Under the pieces are notes generated by a model, which was not told the DNA's origin, ran no database searches, and saw only the letters and a list, made by a program, of their open reading frames with translations. The position numbers were made by a program, and so were the translations under genes. From assembly GCF_032854445.1 (NCBI RefSeq), contig NC_088299.1:6423001-6487000 (forward strand): a stretch of DNA of 64,000 bases, read 5' to 3'. Positions 34,901-46,055 of this stretch are shown here, piece by piece. Numbering within the stretch: position 1 is the stretch's first letter; every line of letters starts with the position of its first letter. Source of the DNA: Liolophura sinensis. Lineage: Eukaryota; Mollusca; Polyplacophora; Chitonida; Chitonidae.

Positions 34901-37900
34901 CTCGATTTTTTCGATTATAAATATCAGGATACATTATGTTCAAAATGGACATTGTAAATGCATACTTTTTAAAATAATCCTCTTATTGCCCATTTCCTGG
35001 ACTTTTTATGTCAAATCAGTAACTTCTGACCTGGAATGTTTTGAGAAACTTAGAAAACCCCAGAATTTGGAAGAAACTTTTTCAGGTCTTGAAACTGTGA
35101 ATTAATACGGGGATTTTGAGGTTGAGACTCAAAAAGCCTAGAAATTGAGTCTAAAGAACTAACCTCGTCTGTTACTTATACTACATCTCTTGGGGAAATG
35201 TATTTTTTCAATGTGTTTGTGATTGCTTTATTGCACACTGCTGTGCATAAGATACTGGCTAAAAGTTCAGCTGATTACAGTAATTTTACATTGCTTTAAG
35301 CTTGTATACATGTACATGTAAGTCTAAAATATGTTTTCTGAGGAATTTGAAAAACGTTAGTTTTTTTAGCCTGGAACAATGAAATATTTAAAGTGTATGA
35401 ACCCTGGGCACCTATCCACAAAACCCAAAATACTGCTTTTCATGATGAATCGTCAGCATGACATCTGCATGATTTACTTCTGCACATAAGTGCAATGTGC
35501 ATACTGTATTCTGCAGGCCAGGAACAAGCTAGATGGCAGGAAGTATGCAGTGAAGAAAATCAAATTTAGGCATGCCAGTCCGCAGGTGCTTTTGAAGGTA
35601 ATAAATTTGGGTGTATCTGGTTAGTGCATTTCTGTGAAATGTCTCTGTTTTGTTTTCACATTGTATACTTAATGCCACAGTAGAGCGATGAGTACAGATC
35701 ATGAGATGGTCAAGCTGTCAGGACAAACCAAATTTATTTATTAATTGACAAGACTTACAATTACATGAACTTAATTGTTTCCAAAGATGACTAAAACTAA
35801 TTTTACTACGTCACTTGAGTTGCAAACATGTTTGAAACAATTCACAGGTTCGATACAAGAAACATTTACATTGAAACAAATGAAGAAAATGGATCATGTC
35901 TATTACTTATGCCATCTAACAGGTTTTATCACTAATTAAGGGTTTTAGCTTGTAGCGAATAGGTTGCGAGTTCGAATCCAGCTGGTTAGGTTGTCCTTGG
36001 TTCCTGATTATGAGGAAATACCAACAAATTAAAATAAACCAGTAACAAATTCGCTTTTAATTCAGTCATGAGTATCAAACATTGAACTATAAATGGCTAC
36101 ATAATGTTAATTTCATGTTTGTAGCTTTAGTCATGCATGTCTAATTTTCCTCATGGATAATATGTTACTGATATGGATGACACATCAAACTTTTCCAGGC
36201 CGTACGTGGGAAGGTCTGAAAGCAACCTGGGGAAGGTCGTGGTTTTTCCCCTGGGCTCTGCCCAGTCTCCTCCCACCATAATGCTGGCCGCCGTCGTATA
36301 AGTGAAATATTCTTGATTAAGGTTTAAAACACCAATCAAATAAATAAATAACTAAAGCAACTTTTCCGTTTCGCTCTAGGTATTGCGAGAGGTCAAAGCC
36401 TTGGCTAATCTGCAGCACCCCAACATTATTGGCTACAATGGAGCCTGGTTAGAATATGAAAAACCTCATTTCAACAGTGAGTATTTCTCTTACCTGTAAG
36501 TGTTGTCTGCAACAGAACTGCCTTAAGTGTCTAATTCCCTCCTCTAGCCCCCCTCCCCCCCAAAACCCCCCATCTGTGTGACCGTCCTAATTAGGCAGTC
36601 TAATGTTTGTTGAAGAGACTACTGGTTCAAATCTGCATGTACATCACACATTTAAAAGTTTATCGGCAACGTTGTAAAGGTCGAGGTGACTGTGTACTCC
36701 ACTTTCGCCTGCTCATAAAACTGACGACCATGAATCATCATGGCTTACCAGAGCCTTCGCAATACTTCAGCCATATCGTGGTGCACAATTTAAGTGAAAA
36801 GTTGTTTATTTATATATTTTATTGGTGTTTTACGCCGGAATATTTCACTTATATGACGACGGTCAGCGTTATGATGGGAGGAAACCGGACAGAGGCCCAG
36901 GGGAAACACACAACCATCCGCAGGTTGCTGACAGACCTTCTTACATACGGCTGAAGAGAAAGCGGCTTGACTTGAGCTCACAGCAACCGCATTGGTTGGA
37001 GGCTCCTGGGTCATTGCGCCGCAAGTTCAGCCACAGAGACCCCTTGAAAAATCATTTAGTATAGCATTAAACAACAATCAAATAAATAAAACAACATATG
37101 TCATGTGATTTGTCACTTGCTGTGCTTTATCTCTGAATTCTACCTGGTTTCTTCTGCACATAAACCTGATCTGACACTTGAATTGAAATGGTCTTGAATT
37201 GATGTTTTCCATTACTGATTCACTCAAATAACCCTACTGCAATGTCCCTGCTTGTCTTGCAGGTTTCCATGAACTGAACAAGCTGTGGATGCAAGATGAC
37301 TCCGTGTCTAGTCAAGCCTCAAGAAGGTCTGTTAGGCCACACCAATTTTATTTTGTGTTTTATAGGCGAGCCAATGATAAGATGGAGTATAAAAATAAAA
37401 TGGAAAACTCACCTTTTTATTTTGTCCCATTTTAATGTTGTTTGGGATTTTCTTATTTTTCAAGGCTTTTCATTGACACAAATATGTCTGCCCTGCTTCT
37501 CCCACCATAATGCTGGCCACCATCATATACGTGAAATATTTTTGAGTTTGCCGTAAAACACCATTCAAATAAATAAATAAATTGTACATGCGGGAGCAGC
37601 AATGGATGCATCTGTAAAAAGTGAGAAGAAAAACTGTTCTTTTGAAGTAAGGTTATCCATTAACATTTTCTTGTTAATTTTATTGTTAATTGGTTGAAAG
37701 TTGAGCGCTAAACTGTAAACATGTTTTATTTCCCACTGCATACCTTGTTGGAATGTGAATAAAGCCTGTCAGTAATCATTTTTGAATATAACCTGTAATT
37801 CTCCACCCAAATTTGTATATGTTTTTAGGTAAATTTTTGACAAATATTGTTGACCCCACATGGAAAAGTGCATCTTTTTTGGTAAAGCTTTGGCCCCAAT

Positions 37901-37907
37901 GTACAGT

Positions 37908-37946
<39 letters not shown>

Positions 37947-40900
37947 TTTGATTGTTGTTTTATGCCGTACTCAAGAATGTTACACTTATATCACGACGGC
38001 CGGGGTTATGGTGGGAGGAAACCGGGCAGAGCCCGGAAGACTATCCGCCGGTTGCTGGCAGACCTTCACACTAATTTACAGTTTAAAGCTTACATGTAAT
38101 ATTGTAAAAGACCTGAACAGGTTATAATTTAGTAGATTTACTCTGTGGTCTAGTGGTAGCCTGCTGACACAGCAAAATGACCCATGAACCTCTCACCAAT
38201 GCGACAGCTGGGAGGCAGTATTTGGTGGATGCTGATTTTCTCTCCAGCCAGGGTGGAAAGGGTTTTCAACAAGCTGCAGATGGTTGTGGGTTTCCCTCGG
38301 GTTCATCCGGGTTTACTCCTAACATATTGCTGGATGCCATCGTATAAGGGAAATATTCCTGAGTAGGGCGTAAAACACCAATCAAATAAATAAGATGCAT
38401 TTCTTCCTCACTTTGACAGGTCAGCACTCACAGCTGAGGACAGTGACATTGTGTTTGAGGAAGACGATTGTCATGAAGTGGTGGACTTCCAGGTAAACAG
38501 CTACGGCTATGGACCTCAGGATGACGTTTCCTTCGGTGGATCAGAAGTGTCAGAATCAGCGAGCCGTGTGGTTGTCTTCTCAAGTCCACAGGAACAGCGA
38601 GCAAAAATCTGTGAGGAGAATTCACCCAAAAATTCCATCAGTGAAAACTCGCTAAAAACTTTGAAAATTTCAAGGTCGGCTGCAAATCTTACATCAGAGG
38701 TTTTTATGACAAGACATTCCCCTTGTGCCCATGGTAATCCATCAACTGAACATTGTGACGATAATATAGGGAATTCACGGGTTAGTGAAATTGCTACAAC
38801 GGACGGTACACAGCAATGCTCAAAGGTAGAGAATCAAAACTGTGCAAAACAAGAGGAAAACACAGTTTCAAGAAATAAAAATGCAATATGGCGGCGAAGT
38901 ATGAGCTGTGATGTGGTTTTGAGTGGAGAGAAGCGTCTCCTTGGCGACGACAAGGATCTGGTGGAGTATTCTGATGATAATTTTTTGATAGAGGTGAGTC
39001 ATTTGGTCCGTGTATGTTAACTGGGGGGGGTGGGGGTAGAGGGGGGGGATTAGTGCTCGCCAGAAGGAGTTTCAAGCATTTCTCTAGATCCAAAAGTCAC
39101 CACAAGGACGTGTATAAATTTGTGTTTTTATGGTAACATGCAGCAAATACAAAAGTCATGTGATTGTTTTGACCCACATGTTTTCATTCAGACTCACAAG
39201 AAATTATTGTGTTACTTTGTTTCATTTTTTGTATTTTTTATGTGTTGTTTTTTGGTTTTGGTGTAAAATTGGATACATTTGCACTCATTGAATATTTAGG
39301 CTATAAAGTAAAACAGACAGAACAAAAAAAATGAAAATTTAGTAATTTTCAGAAAGGTAATAATTTTCTTGAGAATTACCAAAAATTTAATTTGATTGGT
39401 GAATATGGATTCTTTGCAAAAATCTCCAGGATAGCCTCATTAAAGGTTAACTTTTTTCAAGGAGATACCGTAATTCTTCAACCTTTTTAACCCCCTTTGC
39501 AACCAATATTTTCAAACATTCTTGAGAAATACCTTGCACAATTTTATGAAGCGTTGCATCTTTAATGACACAAACAGATCATTCGTAGCGTCATCTTCAT
39601 GATAATTGTGTGCATAATTTCCCTTGAAAAAAAGTGCTTTAGTGGTCGAAAAGGTTGAAGATTTACAGTATTCTGCTTGATTCTGAAGGATTCATTCATG
39701 TGAAGAATTTTTTGTAAATTTATTTATTTCTTTATTTGATTGGTGTTTTACGCGGTACTCAAGAATATTTCACTTATACGACGGCGGCCAGTATTATGGT
39801 GGGAGGAAACCGGGCTCGGAGAAACCCACCTCCATCCGCAGGTATCTGACAGACCCTCCCACGTACGGCTGGAGAGGAAGCCAGCATGACCTGGACTCGA
39901 TCGTATTGATGAGAAGCCCCATGGGTCATTATGCTGGGCTAGTGCTAACCAACTGAGCCTTGGAGGCCCCAATTTTTTGTAAAGGTTACATTGTCAGGAA
40001 AACTTTATTTTTGGCATCAAAAGTATTGATTTGAGGCTTTTATCGGCCTGTAATGTGCATTTTGACAGGCCAGTCTTTAGGTAAAATACACTAGTTTCCT
40101 TTGTTTTCTTCAAATTTAGCATTGCTTGTTTCAGATGAATGTTACACTGTATATACAGATGGAACTATGTAGTCACACTCTCCAGGAGTGGCTGGCAAAG
40201 CGCAACATGTCCAGGGGAGATAACTCTGATGGTGGTGAGAAAATTGCTTTGATGTTGAAACTTGCATACATGGGACGACATTGTCCTGGCAAAAGTCCTT
40301 GAAATGTCCTTGAAAAATGAGTCGGGTCCTTGAAAATTGTTCTTGAAAAAATCCTTGTTATTGTACTGCTTCAATATCTACGGTATGGCTCAATTTGCAG
40401 AATCCAAATCTAATTGGAATCCCCTTTTCATCGGTAAAATCCTTGTCTCTAAGAAAGGTGTAGGTCTTCCTCCCTAATCATTTATTTTTGAGAAATTATG
40501 AGCTGGATAGGCCTTGAAAAGTTCTGGAATACTCTCAGTATATTAGCCCAAAAAATCCCTGAAAGGTATCACTCCCCCCTGCCCCACCGCCTTCCCCAAA
40601 TGTCCTTGGAAATTGAGTCAGTTAGACCGAAAAGTCCTTGAAAAGTCCTTGAAATTTAGGAAGGGAAAGGTTTTCAAAAATTTGTATCAGAATTCATGTG
40701 ACGACTGCTACTATCCAACTATCCTCCAGGTAGTATGCAGTAACCAAGGGATAAACACAGCTGGCTGAATGGTCAACTGCATTGTGAATGTAGGACATGT
40801 ACTGAAATAGGCTTGCATTGCTCTGAACATTGTACATCATTCTGTTTCAGCGTCTGTGATCGATGTCTTTGAGAACATGAGAATCTTCCAGCAGCTTGTC

Positions 40901-43900
40901 CGAGGGGTTCAGTACATCCACTCACAGGGTGTCTTACATCGTGATCTCAAGGTATCTGTCCTTTTAAAATATCATATCTTTAATACTAAAGACATTACTC
41001 GTTTTACTGTAGTCCTGTGGCTCTTCGGGATGCGTAACCTTTGGCTTTTCCGTAACCAGTATCTGAACTGTTCAATTTCAAATTAAGCTAGTGCTGTCTT
41101 GAATCCATGATTGAGGAGATGTTCCACGATACTTGTCAAGAAGCTGTTCTTCCCTTCTTTTGTGCTCAAGCCACGTACAATGACTGCTTCCCCCCCCCCC
41201 CCCACCCCCCACCCCCCACCCCCACTTTTTTCAGAAACCTGTTCTCAAACAAGTGAAATAATCTGGTGCATCCAATGAAATAAATAAGCTTTCCGCAAAT
41301 GGTCTGACACCTATCATGCTACATACGTGTTTTTCAGAGAATAACTGAATGTAATATTAAAGTCTTGACAACATTTTTTTTCACACTAACTCTAATCATT
41401 TCTCTGTATGTGTCTGTGTGGTTGAAGCCAAGGAACATATTTCTGAACGGCTCAGACCTTCATGTGAAGATTGGAGACTTTGGGCTGGCAAGAGAAGACG
41501 TGACTGGAGACTTTCCAGAGACTGTCCTGTCCCCCTCCCCTGATCTTAAAGGTGAAATATGGCATCATTAGTTACCAGTTGAGAAGCTGACTTGACTGAA
41601 TACTGCATTTCACCTGAAGTTAAGCATTTTTCAAAGTGATGCATTTCGCCCAATTCTGAATGATTTGTCCACCCTATAGGGCCAATTAAGGGTTTTAGTG
41701 AAGTTTTTTTGACTAATTTATCAGAGAAACTGAACTGTTGTCATCAAAAGTATTATTGTAAGGCCTTTTTGTGTTTCTGCAGGTTCATTTTTCATAGTTT
41801 ACCATACTCCAGGCTAAAAATTGGAATGCCTTTTCTTCAGAAGGGCTTCAGTACCAAAAATATTGCAGTTGCAGCCTTTAAGAAGTCTCCAGTTGGAAGA
41901 TAATTTTACTAGTTACATATGCATTCATGTATTGGTATCTGACCACATGTATTGCATACGTGTATTGGTATCTGTATAAACGTGAAAAGTTTATACCCTA
42001 ATAGGCTAAACCAAAAAGTTGGTACAGAGTATAAATTAAGTTGTTCCATGTATGTGTCAGTACAAATGGTGTCTATAAGACTTGTATGTTTTGATTATTT
42101 GTCTGTGACACTGATTATGTTGTACAAATAACGCTGACGATAAAGGGTGTAAATGGTGTTTATTAGACTCATACATTTTGATTATTTGTCCGTGACACTT
42201 ATTATGTTTTTCTCATTTCAGATCACAAATTCTGGGAGGACAACACACATGGGGTGGGGACTTCAACCTACGCTGCTCCAGAACAGCTGATTGGCACAGT
42301 TTACGACAACAAGGTAACAGCATCAAAAGCACTGTATCCTTTTATGACGGTGCGACTGATTGTGGATGGCTTTTTTGGCCTCCACTAACATGGGAGCAGA
42401 AAAGCTTTGTGTAAATGAACTTAAAAAGCACAGTACAATAGGGGAGTCTTCAAAATGTTTTGTTGTCAAAAAAAAAAAAAGTTATAGTATGCCATGAGAC
42501 TAGTCAAAAAAGTCAAGCAACATTTGTTGAAATTACTTCACGGGCCAGGTGTTTACTTTTCGGAGGTAGAAATGACTCTTCCCTTCTGGAACTTCAATTC
42601 ATGCACATTCGGCTCTTCACTTTACCCTACTGTTTACTCTGCCTACTCCTTACAGTGTTTTGTGATGCTTTTTTCAGATTCCCAGTTTAATAGAGTAATT
42701 GTAATCAAAATAGTTGCCTAACATTTCTGACAGAAACACCACACTATCATATGGTACAGTGTACAGGAGGACTTTTCTTACCTTCAACAATAAAAGAGTT
42801 CAAGCTCCTAACTCCTCTATTCGCAGTTATGGCTGTGACAGCCTCCAAAATGTTGACAGCTGAAATATACACAAAAGTGACCCAATCCTTCATCCGCTGC
42901 TTCTTTGTGTTACCCTCTCACACACCAGAGGCATTCAGAGCCTCTTTCCTGCATGCCTGTTAATCATCTCACTCTGTTTAGCATAGGATTTCGTGTCTTC
43001 TTGCTCTCAGGCCTAATGTTAAAAGATAGGATATGATTTAAAGAGCTCTCACAAGACTTACATTATTTCCTTGGGTGCTGTAAAACAAAGATTAGAAGTG
43101 AAAAGTAAAGAAAAATAAAAAGAAATAAAGTAAAGAGAGTTAATAAGGATGCATTTTTCTGTAATAATTAGTGTTGGAGTTCTGAGTGAAAGCTTCTGGA
43201 TATACATTACTTATCCTTGCAGTGTGATATCTACAGCCTGGGTGTCATTTTGTATGAGATGTTTGAGACGTTTGGTACAGAGATGGAGCGACATGAAAAG
43301 CTGAAGGTTCTGAGGGAAGGAAATTTACCTGAGGAGTTTGTTAGAAAATGGCCAGAACAGGTGAGCCGATTCATTGAGACATGAAGATTACATGGCCAGA
43401 ACAGGTTACACTGATCAGTCTGGCATGAAAGTTACATGTGCATGGCCAGAATGGGAGAGGATGCAGATTCTGACATGAACATAAAATGGGCAGAGCAGGT
43501 CAGACTGATCATTCTGTCAAGAGCATTACATGGCCAGAACAGGCCAGTCCAATCATTTTGTGATCAGGATTACATGTGCATGGCCAGAACAGGCCAGTCC
43601 AATCATTTTGTGATCAGCATTACATGTGCATGGCCAGAACAGGGGAGGCTGTAGATTCTGACATGAACATAAAATGGGCAGAGCAGGTCAGACTGATCGT
43701 TCTGTCAAGAGCATTACATGGCCAGAACAGGCCAGTCCAATCATTTTGTGATCAGGATTACATGTGCATGGCCAGAACAGGGGAGGCTGCACATTCTGTC
43801 ATGAGGATTATATGACTAGAGTTGTAGAGCTTAAAAATCCTTTGAAATTGTATTTCAAATTTTGACTATGTCAGATTGAAATGGCTTAATGGAATTGGGC

Positions 43901-44956
43901 CCATGGTCACTATACATGGACGTTGAATGCATTTGTCCAGTTGAAGGCTGATGCATTTACCTCACAGAATATGACATACACAGTATGGCATGTGATTTTC
44001 AGACAGTGCAGGGGATTAGGGTCCATTTACTCATACTGCCAAGATCCAAATTTTTATTGGCAATATGGTAATGATGATGGATGTGTTTTTTTCTCATCAA
44101 TAGGCCAAGACGATTGTCTCCCTGACAAATTCAGATCCGATGTTAAGGCCCTCGGCCAAAGAACTCCTGGAAAGCGAGCTTTTCCTCTCCAAGTCACAGG
44201 TGAGAACTTGGTTTGATTTATGTATTTATTTATTTATTTGATTCTTGTTTAGTGCCATACTGAAGAAATTTTTACTAATACGATGGTTGTCAGTTTTATG
44301 GGTGAAGGAAAATGGAGTACCCAAGGGAAAAAAACACTGACCTTGGGCAAGTTCCTGATGAACTTTGCCACGTGTGACATACAGATCTGTACCCCATAAT
44401 GGTGAAAAGCAAGTGGTCATCCACAAATTTTAGAATGCGCAATGGACCAGACAATCATTGCTGTCTGCTTTATTGTCACAAGCAGTGAGAGAGAGCCTCA
44501 CTGTGATTAATTTCAGTCTGTTTCGTTTTTGAACACAGTGGATATGCAATTTTTGTTCTGTTGTGTGCTTTTTGGCATATATATACTCTGGCGGCTCAAA
44601 CTGGCATGAGACCGGGCTCATCTAATGCTTTTGTAATACTTTCAGAATGCTTGTGCACGTAATATCTTTTAAAGTTCATCATACTGATAAGGTATAAACA
44701 GTATTGGAATGGCTAAGGCTCTGTCGTGAAAAACTTCCTCTGAATTCCATTTTTGTGCTTCCTAAGCTACAGCTAAACTGCGCTACACAAAATTCCAAGT
44801 ACTAGCTATGAATCTAGTTCATTGGTTTTCTGTTTTCAGGTTATTAAAGATCTGAGAAAGGTTGTCAAAGACCAAAACACAGAAATAGAGAGATTAAAAA
44901 GTCTGCTGAAGGAAAAAGATGAGGAGATTGCTCTCTTGAAAAACCAGACAAGTTGA
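28911..44956 (+). CDS. EIF2AK1: Heme-regulated eIF2-alpha kinase (HRI), complete
   Basis: Sixteen coding exons: 28911-29040, 29999-30181, 32914-33047, 33607-33686, 34298-34421, 35517-35597, 36380-36476, 37263-37326, 38420-38993, 40135-40234, 40851-40951, 41428-41551, 42222-42313, 43223-43360, 44104-44199, 44840-44956. All phases agree; total 744 residues (human about 630). A stop lies just before ATG 28911; ATG 28950 is an alternative start. An N-terminal helical region carries FKLLCEHL, near-identical to vertebrate HRI. The kinase domain has glycine loop LGRGGFGSVF (207-216), catalytic lysine K230 in YAVKKI, a long acidic insert (about 260-490), HRDLKPRN (552-559), DFG (573-575), APE (616-618) and the HRI-like FGTEMER. 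The C-terminal 38 residues form a charged coiled coil. HRI phosphorylates eIF2-alpha under heme loss, oxidative or mitochondrial stress. The vertebrate heme-ligand positions look replaced (see findings). Introns carry many SINEs. Confidence 0.96.
30289..30460 (+). mobile_element. SINE A with internal deletion
   Basis: Starts at the B box (ATGAGTTCAAGTCCAGCTCA), contains TCCGGTCGTATGTGGGAAGG and GGATGGTCATGGGTTTCC, lacks part of the AATGCTGGCC block and ends ACACCAATCGAATAAATAAA. It lies in EIF2AK1 intron 2. Confidence 0.88.
30717..31950. repeat. Minisatellite, 48-bp unit
   Basis: The unit is TGTGGTGAGAATTGGGTGAC then AACTCTCTGCCTTGGGGCCC then ATGACCAT, about 25 copies. Variants include TAACTTGGGGGGGCCC with TGGTTAGAACTGG, which recur at regular spacing in the right half. 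Since 48 is a multiple of three, open frames up to 240 codons run through it on both strands. It lies in EIF2AK1 intron 2. Confidence 0.95.
31955..32108 (+). mobile_element. SINE-like fragment related to SINE C
   Basis: Begins with a B-box-like AAGTTCGAGTCTTGCGC and contains GGCACTCTGGTTTTCTCCAG, close to the GGCACTCTGGTTTCTTCCAC block of SINE C at 11287-11577. It ends GGTAAATAAATGAATA. Confidence 0.5.
32428..32695 (+). mobile_element. SINE A, full length
   Basis: The head reads CTTCCCTGGCTCAGTTGG with GTTAGCGCACTAGCGCAGCG, and the B box is GAGTTCAAGTCC. The tail ends in four AAATA-type repeats. The 11-base duplication ATTTGGCCCAG flanks it at 32417-32427 and 32696-32706. It lies in EIF2AK1 intron 2, about 220 bp before exon 3. 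Confidence 0.93.
34625..34881 (+). mobile_element. SINE A, nearly full length
   Basis: Starts GGGAGTTGGTTAGCGCACTA, has the B-box-like GCGAGATCAAGCCCAGCTGA and TCTGGCTGTACATGGGAAGG, and ends CACCAATCAAATAAATAAATA. It lies in EIF2AK1 intron 5. Confidence 0.9.
35938..36030 (+). mobile_element. Possible tRNA-like SINE head fragment
   Basis: Contains GTAGCGAATAGGTTGCGAGT with TTCGAATCCAGC, a good B-box match, but no A box or SINE tail. It is too incomplete for a tRNA gene. Confidence 0.3.
36190..36355 (+). mobile_element. SINE A, 5'-truncated
   Basis: Runs from TTTTCCAGGCCGTACGTGGG through TAATGCTGGCCGCCGTCGTA to ACACCAATCAAATAAATAAATA. Its right end lies about 25 bp from the acceptor of EIF2AK1 exon 7. 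Confidence 0.9.
36805..37090 (-). mobile_element. SINE A, nearly full length
   Basis: - strand copy with tail ATTTATATATTTTATTGGTG, then CGCCGGAATATTTCACTTAT with a short deletion, GGAGGAAACCGG, GACCTTCTTACATACGGCTG and the head near 37010-37045. It lies in EIF2AK1 intron 7. Confidence 0.88.
37499..37582 (+). mobile_element. SINE A tail fragment
   Basis: Contains CTCCCACCATAATGCTGGCC, ACCATCATATACGTGAAATA and CACCATTCAAATAAATAAAT. It lies in EIF2AK1 intron 8. Confidence 0.85.
37906..38073 (-). mobile_element. SINE A, 3' half with expanded ATTT tail
   Basis: The tail has about ten TTTA repeats before GATTGTTGTTTTATGCCGTA. The body ends at GACTATCCGCCGGTTGCTGG and AGACCTTC. The expanded tail is a tetranucleotide microsatellite. 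It lies in EIF2AK1 intron 8. Confidence 0.87.
38134..38392 (+). mobile_element. SINE A, full span but strongly diverged
   Basis: Head-like GTGGTCTAGTGGTAGCCTGC, then AAAATGACCCATGAACCTCT, CAACAAGCTGCAGATGGTTG, TTGCTGGATGCCATCGTATA and ACACCAATCAAATAAATAAG. It ends about 25 bp before EIF2AK1 exon 9. Confidence 0.78.
39466..39670. mobile_element. TA-flanked MITE, 205 bp
   Basis: The left end reads TACCGTAATTCTTCAACCTT and the reverse complement of the right end reads TACTGTAAATCTTCAACCTT; similarity extends to about 27 bases. TA lies at both termini. The interior shares TAGCGTCAT and TTGTGTGCATAATTTCC-like phrases with 49250-49470. It lies in EIF2AK1 intron 9. Confidence 0.8.
39719..39970 (-). 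mobile_element. SINE A, full length
   Basis: - strand copy from TTATTTATTTCTTTATTTGA to the head complement GCCTTGGAGGCCCC. AATTTTTTGTAAA is repeated exactly at 39706-39718 and 39971-39983. It lies in EIF2AK1 intron 9. Confidence 0.93.
40280..40665. repeat. Dispersed CCTTGAAA-type repeat
   Basis: The phrase GTCCTTGAAA or close variants occurs repeatedly at 40296-40350 and 40600-40660, enclosing a stretch with AGGCCTTGAAAAGTTCTGG. It looks like an old interspersed repeat of unknown class. It lies in EIF2AK1 intron 10. Confidence 0.45.
41191..41226. repeat. Poly-C tract
   Basis: C-runs interrupted by single A or T bases. The G-rich complement could form a quadruplex. It lies in EIF2AK1 intron 11 and is a likely site of sequencing error. 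Confidence 0.85.
43375..43805. repeat. Tandem repeat resembling the edge of EIF2AK1 exon 14
   Basis: About nine copies of ATGGCCAGAACAGG or close variants (ATGGGCAGAGCAGG, ATGGCCAGAATGGG) spaced roughly 40-55 bp apart. Blocks such as CCAGTCCAATCATTTTGTGA and AGACTGATCATTCTGTCAAG recur. The phrase equals the last bases of exon 14 and its donor, AATGGCCAGAACAG/GTGAGC at 43347-43366. Some copies keep a GT after CAG. It occupies the start of intron 14. Confidence 0.85.
44222..44410 (-). mobile_element. SINE A, strongly diverged
   Basis: The tail TTATTTATTTATTTGATTCT is clear, followed by a decayed ACTGAAGAAATTTTTACTAA block and GGTGAAGGAAAATGG. Only the order of blocks supports the call. It lies in EIF2AK1 intron 15. 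Confidence 0.6.
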
Positions 44957-46055
44957 TGTTTCGTGTACATATACATGTATATATTATTACATTCTTAAAT
45001 TATGTCTTTTTGGGTGTTTTTTTTTCTATGTTTTCCCTCAGAAGATGTAGTTATTGTAGTAATTTATTTATAATTTTCTTGTGTTATTTGCAGTACAGTT
45101 TCATCATTGCATAATAGGCTGTCTGTAACTGCAGCCAAATTTTTTTGATTGATTTTTTGTTGTTTGGTTTTTCTATTTACCTCAGTGCTGTGTCAAACTG
45201 GAAGTGTTTGAAAATACAGATGTCAGTCTTACTATTGGCTGAAAAAAATATTTCTACCATTATTGTATATTAGCATTCAACTTCAAGTTAAATCTAAAGT
45301 ACAAGTGCTAATTTAGGCACTCCCTCAAAATGCCATGGTTGTTGGTTTGATCATTCCAAAATATTTGCCTCCTTGTGGAGGGCTATCCCTGTATTTGTAT
45401 TAATTGAAAAAATAGAACGCAGACGGGCATTACAGTGCCAAACCAAAAAGGCCTACAAACTAAAATTGTTGCACTATGCGCATGATTTGTTTCACTGATT
45501 GATTCTACCAACTTGATTAATGTTGACAGTTTTTTTATTTACCCATCAAGTTCAGTATGCAAAAGATTATCGGAAGCAGTTTCAAAATAGAGAGGATTAA
45601 ATGATTCTGTATGATTTTGAATGATTGGCAAAAAATTGCCTATGAATTTATTTGCCGAAATTGCCTAAGACCTAACTGAGCAAAATTTGTGTAGGGTTTA
45701 TTGGCCAAAATTGGCCAGCAGTAATTTATTGGCCAATTTTGGCTAATGGTTTTAGTGGCCTTTGCCATATATGTTCTTTTACCTCCAAAAACCTCCTTCA
45801 ATACCTCAAACCTATCTGTCTTCCCATCATTTGCAAAGCTATCTGCTCATACATGTATATACTTCAGCTTGTCAGGTTCTGTCAAAATCAGAGGGATTTC
45901 ATGTCTGTGTTTTAACCTTATTCATTAAATCCATGTAGTGGAAAATGGTAAACTTGTGTCATGCTGGAAAGTTTTGAATTCCCCATATATCCATGAGCTC
46001 TTCTTCAAACTGTCACCAGCTTGTGAGACAATAAAAAGTATTGCTGGTTTTGTGT
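44957..46055 (+). other. EIF2AK1: EIF2AK1 3' UTR (predicted)
   Basis: Follows the TGA stop and runs to just beyond the first AATAAA at 46030. AT-rich with no reading frame. Phrases built on TTGGCCAA recur at 45700-45760. Later signals (near 46355 and 46430) could give longer forms. Confidence 0.5.
46030..46035 (+). terminator. EIF2AK1: Candidate polyadenylation signal for EIF2AK1
   Basis: AATAAA in GAGACAATAAAAAGTATTGC, the first canonical signal I find after the stop, about 1.07 kb downstream. Confidence 0.45.

Noticed and set aside
28911-44956. Alternative identification as another eIF2-alpha kinase (PERK, GCN2 or PKR)
   Set aside because: There is no signal peptide or transmembrane segment, no RWD or HisRS-like domain and no double-stranded RNA-binding domain. 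The N-terminal FKLLC segment and FGTEMER match HRI.
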